DNA of 64,000 nt from Brasenia schreberi (GCA_036023115.1 JAYKKT010000089.1:13398001-13462000); one strand, 5' to 3'; positions 24,166-37,527 are shown, numbered from the stretch's first letter. The notes: generated by a model not told the origin, from the letters alone. Program-made: numbers and translations.

Positions 24166-27100
24166 CTAGAGACTGTAATGACGAACAGAAGACTCCAATA
24201 TCTGCTGGCTGGGGCAGATCATCTCCTTTACTCGGTTGCCATTCTTGTAGATCTTGAACATTGGGACAACCCTCACGTTCTCGGTTCTGGCCACTGCTGG
24301 GCTCTCATCAACGTCCACCTTTATTAGCATAAAACACAATTCAGCTTAGCAATTGAGGAAATTTCGAAAGCCTGAGACGTGATTGAGAACTGAAGAAGGA
24401 TGATGCAGTGGAGGAGAGTACTACTTATTGAAAAGGTTGATTATCTTCCCTAAGTGTGCGATATTTAAAGTGTAATACAATCTACCTTGAGAAAATTCAC
24501 AGATGGGTATCGAACACACAACGTGTCAACAAATGGAGATATCAGCTCACATTGTTGGTTTGCCCGTCCCTTAAAATGCACCACGGAAACTCCTGAGAAA
24601 TCCAATTAAGAAGAAAAACATGTGAACAACAAGCATCTAGGTGGCAGATATGTGAAAGATGAACTATAACAGCTTTTACATTCCATCCATTGGTTGTCCC
24701 AGTGTAAACAAAAAAGGCTAGAAATTAAAATTCAAAGTCATCTTTTCATGTAACTACAGGGTTCGGAAATCAGAGAGAAAACAGCATACTTTAGTGTTCA
24801 CTTTGATCGAAGTCTCTAAACAAGAGGAAACTTTACTTGAAGGGGACTTTTTACAAACATTGAATATGCTAATTTATAAATCTTCCCTACATGTTAGCAG
24901 AAGCAATGCAACTCTCACAATAAAATGACCATGAACACAAAGTCATAGCAGTTAAACATAAGAGAAAATGAAAAAATCAACTTGAAAAAGAATGGCATTG
25001 TCAGAGTAACTATGACACAAGCCTCATGTGGACATTCATCCATAGAAAGTCAACATCGCTCATCATCCATAGAAAGTCAACATCGCTCATCATCCAAGAG
25101 TGCAGCTGTCAGAGTAACTATGACATATGCCTCATCTGGATGTTCATCCATAGCTTGACGACATTACTTATCACCCATGAATACAAGCATTTCAAGCTAA
25201 GAATTTATTCTAAACAAAAGGTGAAAAGCCATAAACATTTCAGAAGGAAAAAGAAATCAAGTCAAAAAGGATCAAATGCATCTGTCAGAGTAACTATGAC
25301 GCAGCCTCATCTGGATGTTCATCCATAGCTTGATGACGTGACTCATCATTCAGATGTCACATTGAGATGAATAATACTTCAATGTCCAACATGCAAGAGC
25401 ACATGGATTATATATAATCATACTCACCAGGTGAAGAAATCGCTGCTTTGAACTGATCAGTATCTGAAATTTCTTCCACTTCACCTCCAAATTTCATGTT
25501 GTAGACTTCCTCACCCCGTGACTTCTTAAGAGCAACTTGGGCATAAAAGAGTGCTTCTGCTATCTCATTGTCATCTGGCAACTCTTTCCTCAACACTTCA
25601 TAATCACGAACTGCTTCCAGCCATCTCTCCAACTATCATTTGTAAAATCAGTTCCCACAAGAACCAAATATCAAATTTGAGAACATCAAAAAACAAAAGG
25701 AGCAACTGAGGGCATCTAAGCAACTTGAACCAAGATAAAGCTCGAAACTCTCACTAAAAAATCACAGATTCAATACTTTGACACTAATTCCTATGTCACA
25801 TGGGTGCAGGTGCAGACATGGTTAAGGGACACAACAATTTTCAAAAACTATTCTCACATCCACACAGCTATATACGTGTACACATTTATCTCATAAATTG
25901 TTAACGATTAGAAAATGCCAATATGTGCATCAATCCGTATTACTATTTTTCATAAATTAACTTACTAATAAAGTAATGTTTAGTCAATACTTATGAAATG
26001 TATTAGTGATATAGAACTAAAAAATATTTAAGAAAGGAATGGTGAGTTGGAGATGGGAAAAGTATGGTCTTGAGCATCGAAGCATTGGACATGGGTGCGG
26101 CACCTTTGTAGAAGTGTTAAGTGACATAGACTAATTCAATGGATGATGGACATTTTACTACTAAGTATTTCGCTGATTCACAATGATCGTATAGGACGGC
26201 CTCCATAGACAACTCCACAAATTGGCTATTAGAAAGTTCAGAACTACATTCACTGACAATGCACATGAATGAAAGGAACAAACATAAAATATCTTAAATA
26301 CCTTGCTGTTGGAGGCAGCTCGACGAAGAAGGGCTTTGGTGTAGTTGGGTTGAATTCTCAAAGCTTGATTGCAATCATCAATTGCTCGTTCCCACTGACC
26401 AAGCTTTGATCTACAAGCTGCCCTGTTGCAATGCAGAACAGGATTGGAGGGATCATACTCCAAACCTTCACCATAAGCAGCACAAGCCTCGGCAAAATTT
26501 CCAGCATTGAAGAGTTCATTCCCTCTTGTTCGAGCTCTCACAACAGCTCTCACCTTGGATAAAACTGTTGAGATTTCACGGCTTTGTGAATCTAACTGTC
26601 CAGCTTTCTCAGCGGCTGAAAGCGCACTCTCAAACCTGCAACATATCTATAACCTGCTCTAATCGCCTGACTCATAAATATAATATAAGACTTATGAACC
26701 AAGTTCCCAAACCACACCTTCCTAGTGACATCTCGACCTGCGAGCGGACGAGCAATGGGTATGAATCACCCATCATCCCGAAGAACTTGGTCTGTGAACA
26801 GGATGGTGGGGATGATTCAAACTTGGTTACGATGGATAGAGCTGGATCTGCTTCCTCCAGCCGATGAAGTTTGAGCAGAGCTTCAGCTCTCGATGCAAAT
26901 AGCTGCAATAACAATGTACTTTCTATAAACACACAACTAGCTTACTGTATCAGAAAACTTATTAGAGATACCAGTTCCCCGAGAGAATTTTACTTGTGGA
27001 CAAGACTCTGCACCAGCGGCAATGGCTGCATCACCTTCACGGAGGACACTCTTCCAGTCAGCAACTTTTCGGGCATCTGAGCATCTGTTCAAGTGCCTCT

Positions 27101-29211
27101 CTATGTTCTGCAGCTTTTGCACATCCGCTGGATCTGGTTGAAGACCAAAATTGTAAAGATGCCTTCTTGCATTTTCTACTTGGCTTAATCTGCATAAGAT
27201 AAGAAGGGTATACATCTCAAAAACAACTAAGAATGGGACAAATCCTATAAAAAAAGAGCTGAAGCAATACAAATATTCCATTCAGTAGTCATTTAGAAAG
27301 GGAAAAAAATAACCCAAAAGCACATAAAAGCAGACTATGCCAAAATCAACCAAAACTGCTAATAGAGAGAAGCATCAATCTCACATAAATGCCGGGATAT
27401 GAAAATTGAAGAGAAAGTCGGGCATTGGAACTAGAGAGTAGAGACTCAATGGAAGAAGAAAGAACAGACAGATCCTAGCATCAAACTTTTTGCATTAAGT
27501 TGTTTAGTACCAACCCCTAGAAGGCAGTTTCTCCAATCTAAACTCCAAAATATAAAAGAAAAAAAGATCATATTAGAACGCCTAACAATCTGAGCATCAC
27601 AAGAGGAAAAGGTTATAGAAAGCAAGACAAAATCGAGTAATTCAAACAGTTGATGCAAAGAAGAGGTAAACTTCAAATCTATGTATCCAGGAATCAACCA
27701 ATCCAATGAACATGGTCAACTGAGCAGACACAATCATTGATCTGAAACAAAATTAAAGATCAAACAGGTAAATTTCTTAACAGAGAACACCTAAGTTCAC
27801 AAGTCAACCCAACAACAAAAACACATACTAATCAAAGCTTTTAGCTAACGAGACACAACAAAACGAATCCAATTCAGGATATGAGAACGCACACTGTACT
27901 GTCTGTGCGAGCAACAAGTTCCAAATTGTGATTTTTGTAAATAAACTAAAGCAAAGAAACTGAATCCGATACAAACAAGCGAAATATACCTAAACACAAT
28001 TCAAGCACAAGTAAATGAAATCTCACTGTGTAAGTGCGTGCGCGTGCGAGCCTGAGTTGCGGACAATTTGAGCACAAGGAGTACACAAATGGCCAAGGAA
28101 ATGACGAAAACAAGCTAAATAAGAAAGAAGAGAAGGGAAACAATGGAAATACTAACTTCATGATAATATGATTCAAATAGAAAATGTATATCTAGGCGCG
28201 GTTTCTCACCCAAAATTACTTCAGAAATCAACTCTTGATTACCCAATATGTCCAGTATAACTAAAGGTTAACAAATTCTGGGAAAGATATCTATTTTCAC
28301 CTGAGATACAATCCGGCAAGCCTTTGATGCGCCCTCCCGTAGCTCGGATCCAGCCGGATCGCCGCCTCGCACTCGCAGACGGCCTCCGCCAGCCTCCCTA
28401 GAGCCGTAAGCGCCGCCGCCCGGTTACTCCGACACGCGGCGTTTTCCGGCGAGATCTCTATCGCCCGGTCGTAGAGCCGCAACGCTTCCACAAAATGACC
28501 CTTCTTGTACTGCTCGTTCCCCAACTGCTTCACTACTTCCGGATCCCCGCTCTCAATAGCCCGACGAACCATCACAGAGTCCCCGACAAGCCGGATACTC
28601 CCCGTCACCGTGGCGGCCGGGGAGTCGCCGGAGCTCCGACCTCCCCGCATTACGCTCCCGTGCCCATAGTTGCCCGTTCCTAACCCGAGCACATCCCTCC
28701 GCCCCCGGCTGCCGGCCGGTGAAACCTTCGCTTGCGCCACCGGAGAGCTGCCCCTCGCGGGGCTCCCGGCCTGGATGAGCAAGCCTGTTGCCGCCGATCC
28801 GACCGACCGTCTAGACGGTTCGGACGGATTCTCCGCCGGAAGGATGTTCCCCGTTCGAATGGATCTGACGGAGTTGCGTACGCTCTCAGCGGTGGGACTG
28901 CCGCCACCACCGCCGGAGCTACCGCTGCTCCCGGCGGACAGCTCGCCGGAATTGTTGTTCCCAGGCTTCCGCTGCGGCGGTGGGCCGGACGAGCCGGAGG
29001 AGCTGGTGGTGGGCCCGGCCATGACGAGCGGGGACACCGGCGACCCCAGCCCCGGATCGATCGAGTCGGGCTTGTCGGTAAGCGCATCGTGAAACCGGTT
29101 CGCTAGACTCTCGAGGCACAGCTCCCTCCCTGGCGGTGGAGGTGGCGCGGCCGCCCTCCTCTGGTTCCCTGCCGGCGGACATTGCGGTTTCCGGTCGCCG
29201 AAATGCGACAT
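24166..29211 (-). CDS. TTL1: TPR repeat-containing thioredoxin-like protein (TTL1-type), seven exons
   Basis: TTL proteins are plant cytosolic scaffolds with TPR repeats and a C-terminal thioredoxin-like domain; Arabidopsis TTL1/TTL3 act in osmotic-stress and brassinosteroid responses. Exons on the minus strand: 29211-28301, 27189-26994, 26902-26718, 26635-26302, 25632-25428, 24592-24486 and 24318-24166. Every junction has GT..AG and the phases agree (2,0,2,0,1,0), giving 696 residues against about 700 in Arabidopsis. Residues 1-220 are a Ser/Pro/Gly-rich, GC-rich disordered region with [12 protein letters not shown]. TPRs are at about 225-303 ([20 protein letters not shown]), 305-430 and 460-545 ([20 protein letters not shown]). 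The thioredoxin fold is at about 600-696 ([31 protein letters not shown]). It lacks CxxC: one Cys stands in [10 protein letters not shown], as in the family, so it is not an ordinary oxidoreductase. Start chosen as the first ATG of the conserved frame. Confidence 0.95.
24999..25345. repeat. Repeated unit inside TTL intron 5
   Basis: GTCAGAGTAACTATGAC followed by GCCTCAT(C/G)TGGA and TTCATCCATAG occurs three times (24999, 25109 and 25277). Between the first two, CATCCATAGAAAGTCAACATCGCTCAT is tandemly repeated exactly (25037-25063, 25064-25090). The intron (24593-25427) is therefore built largely from a local amplification. Confidence 0.85.
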
Positions 29212-29542
29212 CTGCTCCCACCGAGAGAAACACGATTAACCCAAACAAACAAACGAAAAGCCAAAATCCTTCTCACCCAAAGACAATCTTTCGCTTCTCA
29301 GATCAAGAATTAGCAATGCAGTGGCACCAATGACTGAGAAGGCGCCGACGATCTTCACCGACGCCTTCTACTCATAGAGAGAGAGAGAGATGGGGATCTC
29401 GTGATCGGAAAGGAGAAAGTAAGGAATGAATGTGGAGAGAGAGAGAGAGAAACCCAGTCGGAAGAGAAAGGTAGAGAGAGAAAACCAGAGACGGCAAGTG
29501 AGAGCGAAAGAGGAAAAAAAACGAAAAGCGTGAGGAAATTAG

Positions 29543-29550
29543 TTTATATA
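29543..29550 (-). promoter_or_regulatory. Candidate TATA box of the TTL gene
   Basis: The minus strand reads CTCTATATAAACTAATTTCC, a strong TATA match about 335 bp upstream of the ATG at 29211. Downstream is a leader rich in CT runs (29370-29450), common in plant 5' UTRs. A start near 29510-29520 is inferred; the leader would be about 300 nt. Confidence 0.55.
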
Positions 29551-29599
29551 GAGACCTTAAAATAACACCCAATATCCGGTAAAGAAAATTTTTATATCA

Positions 29600-31450
29600 A
29601 ATTTGATTCAGAGGGGACGCCATCTCTCTCCCTCACTAAAATACACTTCCCTCCCTCGCTTTCTCTCTCCTCTATCAAGTATTTTTTTTCAATTGATTCT
29701 ATCATTTTTGTGTCTTTGCAAGAAAAACTCATTTGCATTCCCGGGAAGTCCTAACTCCAACTCATTGATAGAATTATCCCTTTCGTCTTTTCCTATTTAC
29801 CATGACGGCATAATTGTCATTCTCTGTGAAATCGCTTTCCGGCTGGTTTGAGGTCCGGCAATCCGATACGGGTCGCTAGAAATACGGCTATTTACCACTC
29901 GGGAGAGATTAGTCCTCTTCGCTTGGGAAGGAGAGACTCGTCTCCTTCTAGGGTTCAAGTATGACGACAGTTATGTCCTCCGTTTGGGATTCCAGGCAAG
30001 CGTTCAACGGAGCGTAGAGTTTCAGGTTTGTTTCCATTCCTGGAGAAACGGACAGGATCGAAATTAAGAATCGGAAGCTGGCATTGAACATATTCTACGG
30101 CCTTGCACTAGCCGAAGCCTCGGTTTTTCTGGCAGAGAAGGCCTATTGAGAGTGGAAGGTCAGGGTCCATAAAATCCTCGAGCAAGTTAGTAAAGAGTGC
30201 AGTTTAGACCCCCCTCCCCCCCTCCCGGCATTGCTTGGATTCGCCGGTTTTTCTACTATGCATGCTCGGAGAGTGTGAACGAAATTTTTTGAATGAATCT
30301 TTGATGTCCTCAAAATGGATCTGTTGGCATTCTCGGTCGAGCTCTTGTAGTCTAACTCAGCTGAAGAGCAATTGACAGAGGCATGAATTCTTGACAAATT
30401 CACAGAAAACGAGCATAAAGCCCCACAACGGAGCGTAGAGTTTCGGGTTTGTACTCCAGATAAGACGAATGATATGGCACCGCCATCCCGAGGGTGGTTT
30501 GGATATTTTTTGAACGCGAACAGAAAAACGATAATACTTCCTGATCAGGGGCAAAATTGTCTTTAAAGAAAGTTGCGTTTATGTCAGTAACGAAGTTGTC
30601 CGGTTCGGGTCCAAATTTGATAAGATTGGAAAACTTAAATAGGAAACAATCGGCTTTCATTAGGATTTTCAGCCCGAGTGGACCTTTCTTTTTCCATCAC
30701 ATCCGAACTCGAAATCCGGGTCCAGTTATTAAAGAAGCAAAAACATCGGGTCTCGTAATACTGAACCCGATCCACTCCAGCAAAGGGCAATAAATTGAAT
30801 AGAAAAGGACAATAAGGCCCTTAAAAAGTGAGGAGCATGTCGAAACACGTGTCCATGCTAAGGTTATTACTGTCTAAGTCACATTTATTTACCTTCGGGA
30901 GGCTCAATTCACCAAACTACCACTACCTGTCATTGTGTAGTTGCCCAGGGACTTTTGAAGGAAAAACGAGGTTGTTTTCGGCGCCATTTCAGACTTCGGT
31001 TCTTTTCGGAGGGCAAAACCGGCTGTCGAAGAGAATCTTATAAAGACTAAAATACCCTCAAGTCAAATCGTTCTACTCCCCTCCGTACGTGAAAAAGATG
31101 ACCAACTTCAGACTTTTACGGGATTATATTCTCGAAATTTTAAGGGCACAATTACCCCTCAAAGGGAGAGGTATTAACGCACTAATCCCCTTCCAACCTC
31201 CACAAGTGCGAAGGTTATGCTCATTCTAAATGACCAAAGCACCCTTGATTGGTAATAAGTTTTCACTGCCACCTCCAAAATTTCTAAACCAATTAAATTA
31301 ATTATCTGCAAATCGTGACTCAATCGCATATTATTCAAAGCACCATTAAGCTTGCTTGACGGAGTTGTTATATAACCCGATCGAGCCAAAGTCAGATCAA
31401 CCGGTTTAGAAGTTTCATATCAACAAATGCAAGCTTAATTATGTGAGCAC
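29600..31450. other. Intergenic, nothing recognised
   Basis: Moderately GC-richer than the rest but without a gene I can support. A 27-bp sequence beginning CAACGGAGCGTAGAGTTTC occurs twice (about 30005 and 30426). No splice-compatible frame or family motif was found. Confidence 0.4.
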
Positions 31451-32270
31451 ATAACGGGTCCATAACAAGACTTACGAGAGAAACACACTTAAGTAAGTGT
31501 TTAGAGAGGAATTGTCATGAAATTTAGGTACAAGTTATATAGTGAATAGTGAAAATACTCAAAATATTAAAGGGGAACATTGAAGCATGTTCCTTCTCAC
31601 AGACCAAGTATTCATCCATATTTTTTTCATGCATATGAATTTAAATGAGTATTGATCTTTTAACAAACTTAGAGAACAAGTTTCTGAAGCTTGAATTTTT
31701 CATAAATTACTTGCTTTTTTGGGGAAGCTTAGCTCTGGTGAAGGGTAAAACAGGAACAAATCGTTTTCTCTCTCTAGAGTGCTGGAGAAGGAAGGAGGAA
31801 GGTGCAGCTGGCCATGTGCGGGGTGCCGTTCCAGCTGGCCCATTCTCGGGAAAAACCCTAAACATAACGGGGCCGGACAGCTAAGTGAGGAGGTAACGGG
31901 GGAGTTGACGGCGTTAACGTGGAGGGATATTCCGTCACGAGGTTGGGTAAGGGTGTGGGTGGTGCGTCTCTAGTTGTTTTACGAGCGTTAAACGCCGGAT
32001 GGACGGCGGACGTTGACTCAAAGGGGAGCTGTCATCCACGTTCTCTCTCTTCCGGGGAAGATGATGATGACCGGAGACCTCCCTCTGCTACTCGCTTCTC
32101 ACTCCCTGCCAGCTCAGCGCCAGCTCACCCCTATTTTCTTTTTCCTGAATTTTCAAATTCTCTCTGCTATATTTGCTGTAAAAAGGAGCACATATATTTT
32201 ACCTTTTGGAAATATTGTTAATAAAAAAAATCCTTTTTATTGACTTCTCCCGACTCAGCTTGACGAGCAT
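31451..32270. other. Intergenic, GC-richer patch
   Basis: 31750-32110 has a higher GC content and overlapping short ORFs on + (31645-31884, 31919-32221) with no family motif. It could be the 5' end of an unrecognised transcript; nothing in the sequence decides it. Confidence 0.3.
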
Positions 32271-32274
32271 TTTC

Positions 32275-32420
32275 AAGGCTGTACATGAGTTAAAGGAGCC
32301 AAACTTTTTCTCTTTTATAGGTAAGATGGGGTTGAGTAGAACCCTACCACATGCCCGTCGGGGTATCGAACTCCTGACGTTCTCTTTATTAAGCTGATGC
32401 CTCGACTAGGCTTTGGGTGT
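32275..32420 (-). mobile_element. tRNA-derived SINE-like copy
   Basis: The minus strand reads TAGCCTAGTCGAGGCATC, like an RNA polymerase III A box, then 30-35 bp later GGAGTTCGATACCCC, like a B box. Spacing and order are those of a tRNA-derived promoter. It does not fold as a full tRNA. Similar A/B-box pairs recur at 41525, 44855 and 59385. Confidence 0.5.
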
Positions 32421-32774
32421 ACTAAGTGCCTGGTCAAGTATGTAACCTACTCTAAAGTGTGTTTGATATAAGGTTTTAAGGAATTAGACCTTTTTAGTGG
32501 TCGTAGTTTCAAGTTTTAGTTTTGTTGTGTACTATGAAACTATAATTCTATAAGCTTATTATGAATAAAAAACATTGACACGAGAACGAGCGTGGATTAC
32601 AAGAACTGAACCTACAGCTTTTGTATGAAAACTCAAGCACCTCTTTGTCTGTGGTATTGCTATCTATCTTCCACGAAAATCCAAATATTAGTAATCCTAA
32701 TGAATTAAATACACCTTAAATGCAACATCTTGAGGCCTTATTGGTGGTGGTGGACCTAACTCCTATTATACTCT

Positions 32775-32781
32775 TACACAC

Positions 32782-32814
<33 letters not shown>

Positions 32815-32815
32815 A
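32775..32815. repeat. (AC)n followed by (AT)n
   Basis: ACACACACACACACACAC passes into ATACATATATATATATATAT. It borders the repeat at 32815-33000. Confidence 0.93.
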
Positions 32816-33005
32816 CTGAGTGTTGCTAGATAGTCTTTCATATTACACGATTCAATATTGACACGAGGATCGATACCATTTAGAGTATGTTAAATGTAAT
32901 GTGAGAGGGATGCATTGATCACTATTGTCTGATTGATTGTAGAGATGATAATGTTCATCAAGCAATATCAGGTTATGTGGCAGTTTTCTCTCTTTCTCTT
33001 ATTCT
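32815..33005. repeat. Dispersed repeat, copy 1 (partner at 39470)
   Basis: TTGCTAGATAGTCTTTCATAT, GATTCAATATTGACACGAGG, ATGCATTGATCACTAT and CATCAAGCAATATC follow one another as in 39470-39680, in the same orientation and with similar spacing. Both copies are bounded by short (AT)n and (CT)n runs. It is non-coding, about 190 bp, with no obvious inverted ends. Confidence 0.75.
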
Positions 33006-33194
33006 CTTTATATATAAAAGTACGTATGTGTGAGAGATAAGTGTGAATGTATGTATTGTATATAAGTAGTTTATGATGACTTTGGATCTAATTGTTTTAT
33101 AAATGTCTCTTCCAAATTATACTGGGGTTGCTTACTTTAGCAGCCAAAAGTTTTTACCTTGTATTTTTATATACCTTAGGCAACATTAATGGGC

Positions 33195-33400
33195 AGTCAT
33201 AAATTCATCTGCCCCAAAAATGCCATAGCTCCCGCTACGCGTCTGCTCTTTCGCATTTGGGAAACTGAGTTGGGGGGGACCCTACGAGATGCCTGCGCAA
33301 GGTGTGAAACTCTTAAGACCTGTTCCATCGGAGGCCACTTCAGTTGAATCCTTAAGAGTGATAGTTTATATACCCTAGTGTGCATTAGTAGGAGTGTGTG
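33195..33400 (-). mobile_element. Possible SINE-like copy
   Basis: The minus strand has a B-box-like AAGAGTTTCACACCTTGC preceded by a GC-richer segment and followed by CAGGCATCTCGTAGGGTCC, an arrangement like the SINE-like copies at 32275 and 41525. The A box is not clear. Confidence 0.3.
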
Positions 33401-33419
33401 TGTGCGCGTGTACATACAG

Positions 33420-34740
33420 TAATTAATGACTGCAATATGCTTGTTTTATGCTCGTGCTAAATGCTTTTATCCATCCGAACTAAGTTAAATCTACCATGAA
33501 CAACATTTAGGAGTATATCTAAACATTTATACACTCTTGGCTTTCATGTTGCAATTATGTTGCATTTGTTGAATAGTTAACTCGAGACTAAACTTACTGC
33601 CGAAAGATTGGTTAGGTTTTGTATCATCTGATCTAACTCAAATTGGATTTTATATATATAGAGTGAGAGACAATGGTCTATACACAATTGAGCAAAGTGC
33701 TCAATCTTTCATTTTGGATGTCATTTCAACTACCAGTTCATACCTTTTACAACTCTAATTTTCAAGAATGTTCATCCATCGATCAAACTACTTGTTCATA
33801 CAAATACAAATATTTAGGTCATTAAGACGGTTTCGATGGTGGAGCTAATGGTTATATCACAAAACTTGCAGCTTTAGAGTAGGGGTATTTTGGAGATTGC
33901 TTAAATTTCACCACATAGCTAATTTTATCTATAAAAAAGTGTTGATGTCAACTAACATATCGTTTCTAGTAACAAATAAGGGGTGTCTTTTGTTTATCAT
34001 GTGATGGAATATTCTACGTCCTTATCATCTTATGTGGTGGAAGGCACATGAGAGTCGTGTCATTTGTGTTTGCATCAAAAACATGTCAAGGGTGAACTCT
34101 TCGGGTCATATCCGTGTTAAGTGTTATATCACCAGCAATTTCATGTTTTCATTGGAACTCGTGTCAAAAACAGGTCAACCAAAATACTACCTAATCTTTT
34201 GGTGTTACTCGAACATAGATACTGACTTTTATATTTCTTAGTACCACGTCCTGCATTGTAAACCGTATTGCAATGTCTCTTTCCCACTATATAACCCAAG
34301 TTCTGCTTGTTTTACTGATACTAGTGATTGGTTCAAATTCTACGATTAAAAAGTTAATAACTAGGGATGGCAAACCAGTCCACGGAGAATGGGTCCAATC
34401 TGAATGGTATGGGGGTTACCCATTTGACTAGGTCCAAGTTCAGTTGGAAAACCTAACTACCTTTGACCGGGTAATATATATGTGTGTGTAGATAGTAGTA
34501 TATGCTCAAATTCATTTAGGCTTAAATCTTCTCAAATATTTTCACTTTTTGATCCATATTATTAACCATAAAAATTTTAATTTAAAAAGTAAATTATATT
34601 GTTATACATTAGATGCGAAGTATTAAAACTATAATGGTACAATTCACATTGAAATTCTTCTTCATTGTTGATTGTATCGATCAAATGGTGGAGATATTTG
34701 AATAGATTTCAAGAATGAGTTTGAACACAGACTATTACTT
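33420..34740. other. Intergenic, nothing recognised
   Basis: AT-rich sequence with a short AT/GA run at 33650-33668. No gene, no paired repeat that I could see. Confidence 0.4.
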
Positions 34741-34754
34741 CTCTATATATAATG

Positions 34755-35020
34755 TATATAGAGAGAGAGCCTCATATGTGTTAGCAAATTCAAACAAATA
34801 TCAACCATTCATTTTGAATGATTAATTATTAAAATTTGAATTACAATGCAAAAAATATATATACATACTTTTTTATATACTTTATTCACATACATATCTT
34901 TTTATTCTTGAAATTAAATTTCAATCTTCCATCAATCCAAAACGAATGATTCATTTGAATTTAGTAATACTTAATTGTGCTAACATATATCAGATTCTCT
35001 TATTTCTCTCTCTCTCATAT
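34755..35020. mobile_element. MITE-like inverted-repeat element bounded by microsatellites
   Basis: The left end, (GA)n then CCTCATATGTGTTAGCAAAT, is roughly the reverse complement of the right end, ATTTGAATTTAGTAATAC ... GTGCTAACATATATCAG then (CT)n. The inner part holds a second inverted pair (CCATTCATTTTGAATGATTA against TCCAAAACGAATGATTC). About 265 bp, no ORF, so non-autonomous. Related pieces lie at 22128, 37540, 39712 and 47955. Confidence 0.6.
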
Positions 35021-35029
35021 ATATATACA

Positions 35030-37520
35030 TATATGCACACGTGTGTGCGTAAAAGAGAGAGAGTTGAAATTTCAAAGTTTGACCTTAAAAGGTTTTTGAT
35101 TTTTTATTAGATTGATTTTAATTCAAAACATTATTAACTTATTTGAATTAGAGTGGGTTTGCGGGAACGTCGTGCACCGACGCTGTAACCCACGAAAAAC
35201 AAAAGACTCAAACCATACCGGTCCCTATCAAGTATGAGACCGGGTAGAGGAACACCCGACCCGGCCGATTGCGGGCCTTACTGCCATGGCCCATGGGCAT
35301 TTTCAGTAGAACAGATCTATTCAGCCTGTTGATGTGCTGTGGCTTGAAGAGGCGTTTTCATATGAAATTAAAGCTTTCAAAATAAGAGGCGGCACCCACC
35401 GACTGCATACGACGATCAAAGCAAACTTCCCCGTAGTTTTGCACTAGCTTTTGGAAAAGCCAAAAACGAGAGAGAGAGAGAGCTATTTGCCTTTTGGTTT
35501 TAGTGTATAAAGGTTGACCTGGATCTACTTTAAGGTGAGGTGGGTGACCAACCGGGTGTTGGGTCGAGCACGATGCCCCTGAGTTCAGTTCCTGTGGCCC
35601 ATTTTTTCTTGGTACCGAAATTTTGATTCAAATCGGAGGTTGAGTTTGGTGAACAAAGAAACTTAAAAACTGAAAGTACCAAAAATAAAATTTCAGTTCC
35701 CTTAAAACCTCGCATCAAACACACTCTTGGGTGTCAATTCCTCGAGGTGGCGTGTATGGAGCAACATCGTAAGGAGGGATCCCACCTCTGGTGCTCCAGG
35801 AGATTAGTCTCTCACTATCCGAGCAAGGATACTCCTCGTCATGGACTGAAGAAGATGATGATGCCGGTCATAAATGCTTGTGTCTGGACCACCATTGTAA
35901 TACACCCGCCCATGCATGCACCAATAATCGAACTCACCATTTGCGAGTTCAGTGACACGAGTCAAAGCTCTGTATGCGAATATCCGTGTGAATTTAGCTA
36001 ATGGTCGATCTTCATTGAAGCGGCAAGGGAGACTGCATGTGCAGTACCAATTGTGAGAAAAAATATATATATATAACCTATAGTTAACAACACGATTCTA
36101 GTGGCACTCGTGCGATCTTTTCTCGATTTTTGACACCAACAATATGCTTATTTAAAGTTGGCATTACAAAAAAGAACTTTGTTCTTTTGAAGTGACTGGA
36201 CACAACATCGAGTTCAATATGCATTGAACTGACCGTGGTAGAACGGTTCGGTTTTAGTTTGGTTTAGGTTGCAAACCGCCCACACGTCGAAATATTCAGT
36301 AGGTTCATAAGAGAAAAGTAGGTCCTCTCATTGACGATTTTTATTTAAAGATTTATTGTTTGTTCCAGGAAAGTTCCCATTTTATTTATTTAAAAGCTGA
36401 AAAAGGTTATCGTCTTTTTCCTGTCAATGGAGCACGGAATTCGTATATTCAATTCTAGACAGTGTCGTCCCATGATGTCCAGTCTGCACAAGCAAAGCAA
36501 ACACCGGTCGCTGTTGTCATGGCAGCTGCACATTGTTAAAAGAAAAAGACTATGGTTAGGTGCTTGCGAGTAAGAGAATCAGCTACTCTAAATTAAGGAT
36601 CAATGGTTCCTAAACACACATGAGAAGGATTCATCTTTCAATAATACTTAATCCGGAGGCTTCAGCGGCGGATCTAGAATTTTATGTGGGGTGAGAAGAA
36701 CTGCCTATTCGACCATTTAAGGTGGGAAAAATTATGTATAGTAGCAATGGATTCAATAGTGTCTTGTAACATCTTCCTTGGCTTCTCGAATTTCAGGTGG
36801 GGCAGCCGCTCCGCCTCATCTCAATGTAGATCTGCTACTGGGAGGGTTGATTCACGAACTATGACCTTTTATTTCTGTAATTGAGTCATTCCTTGCACCT
36901 AAGAAAAACTTTAGTCTACGCTTAAAGTAGTGGCGAACGGAAAATCCACCGTACTAAATGCACTATAAAACTCTAAAAACCTTGTCAAATATTTCTTGCC
37001 GAATTCAAAATTTTGAGCTCCTTATCTTGAGAGTGTACCCCACATCCATTATCTCATTTGACTGCTCTGCACTAACCCTTCACGAGTGTACCTTCAAAAT
37101 TGTTCAGAATGAGGTTTGGGCTTGATTTACTGCAAGAAGTGATTGTTGGATCATCTAATTTTGATGGATAAGCTCGGTCACCAGTTCGGGTCTTGGAAAA
37201 AAAATAATGCAACTCAGTAGAGGACCATTGAGAGCAGGTAGGTGCAGAGAGTTCCATGACTAACAACAAGGAATGGAGCTGGCATGATGCATGGATGAAG
37301 CCCAACTGCAATGGCCACTTTCATAATGGCAACAAAAGTGCAAATGTATCTGTCACCCTCAAATCAGAGTGCTCGTCCATATTCTATAGCAATCCATCCA
37401 CTACCGTGAAAATTAGGAGTGGTAATTTCGGACCTGACCACCGACTGCGAAAATCCAATTGTATAACTATATATATATATATTGTGATGTTACATACAAT
37501 GATATAATGCAGTATTCAGT
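35030..37520. other. Intergenic, nothing recognised
   Basis: Short ORFs on both strands (35530-35724, 35747-36001, 36684-36884, 37072-37311) have no family motif and no splice partners I could identify. A short (GA)n is at 35467-35482. Confidence 0.4.
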
Positions 37521-37527
37521 ATACCTC

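Noticed and set aside
24999..25345. CRISPR-like array because of spaced repeats
   Set aside because: Only three copies with unequal spacing, inside an intron of a plant nuclear gene.
28670..29248. Several ORFs of 60-140 codons on both strands over TTL exon 1
   Set aside because: They are shadows in a GC-rich exon; only the frame 29211-28301 has TPR motifs and fitting splice sites.
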